The position numbers were made by a program, and so were the translations under genes. Source: Oreohelix idahoensis (lineage: Eukaryota; Mollusca; Gastropoda; Stylommatophora; Oreohelicidae). From it: DNA of 64,000 bases. Positions within the stretch are counted from its first letter, which is position 1; each line of letters opens with the position of its first letter. Below the pieces are notes generated by a model. The model saw nothing but the letters and a program-made list of their open reading frames with translations. It made no database searches and was not told where the DNA came from. The stretch lies in the NCBI GenBank assembly GCA_024509875.1, contig JAMPIV010000580.1:124001-188000 (forward strand), given 5' to 3'. This document shows, in pieces, positions 63,805 to 64,000 of the stretch.

Positions 63805-64000
63805 TACAGCTCCCCAAGCAGCAAAGGCTTTCAACACACTCATGCCAAGTCTTCCTGGCCTGTGCTAACTGCTCAAGGTCTTTCCATGTTTTCTGCCATT
63901 TTTTTCCTTTCTGTCTCCAGTTCTCTTCTCTGCATATTTTCAGTCTCCCTCTATCATTCTTAAACTGAGGATTCCGTGACAAGGACTGCTTTGTAATGCT
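63805..64000 (-). pseudogene. LINE-C 3' fragment running off the window
   Basis: The + strand has acagctccccaagcagcaaa, tcatgccaagtcttcctggc, tgctcaaggtctttccatgt and acaaggactgctttgtaatg, the antisense LINE-C end. On minus it reads TWKDLEQLAQARKTWHECVE. It continues beyond 64000. Confidence 0.7.

Overview
This window is eukaryotic nuclear DNA from an animal, most likely an invertebrate. It is AT-rich, intron-containing and dominated by transposable elements, including a Ty3/Gypsy element with an INT-before-RT pol order. A mollusc or similar lophotrochozoan is a guess, not something the sequence proves. The only ordinary host gene I can support is the mitochondrial glycine-cleavage T-protein (aminomethyltransferase, AMT). 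It runs on the + strand as eight exons from 1257 to 29258. The exons join in frame into 377 residues with consensus GT/AG borders. Only the short first exon (leader peptide) is missing.

The AMT introns are packed with mobile DNA. Intron 4 holds a 36-bp minisatellite and old LINE pieces. Intron 5 holds a 4.97-kb antisense LINE (LINE-A: endonuclease, RT, RNase H) with a 12-bp target-site duplication, plus two 5'-truncated LINE-B copies with TSDs. Intron 6 holds a full-length LINE-B (RTE-like) with an intact 1033-residue ORF and a 13-bp TSD. Intron 7 holds a second LINE-A copy that keeps its 5' end but has lost its 3' tail.

Downstream of AMT (29.5-64 kb) I find no host gene. The region is a record of nested insertions. 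It contains an RNase H pseudogene matching the unoccupied target of LINE-A copy 1, and a piggyBac remnant between TTAA sites. A pogo-type element with perfect 29-bp TIRs sits inside a tandem array of LINE-B 3' tails. A DDE transposon with perfect 27-bp TIRs is split by a LINE-B insertion. Several minisatellites, MITE-like elements and SINEs are also present. The largest single item is a 9.4-kb LTR retrotransposon (44852-54255) with near-identical 1.09-kb LTRs and a 5-bp TSD. Its domain order is gag-protease-integrase-RT-RNase H, as in the Gmr1-like group rather than ordinary Ty3/Gypsy. It is inserted in a LINE fragment whose uninterrupted relative lies at about 41.1 kb.

In functional terms, one metabolic gene is stretched over at least 28 kb by retroelements. 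LINE-B and possibly LINE-A are recent, judging from TSDs and an intact or near-intact ORF, and (GAA)n-tailed short retroposons may depend on LINE-A. Many disruptions, in Gypsy gag and in LINE-A copy 2, are single-base indels. The Gypsy ones mostly lie in homopolymers, so some may be assembly errors rather than real decay. All calls come from reading the sequence; no database search was run.
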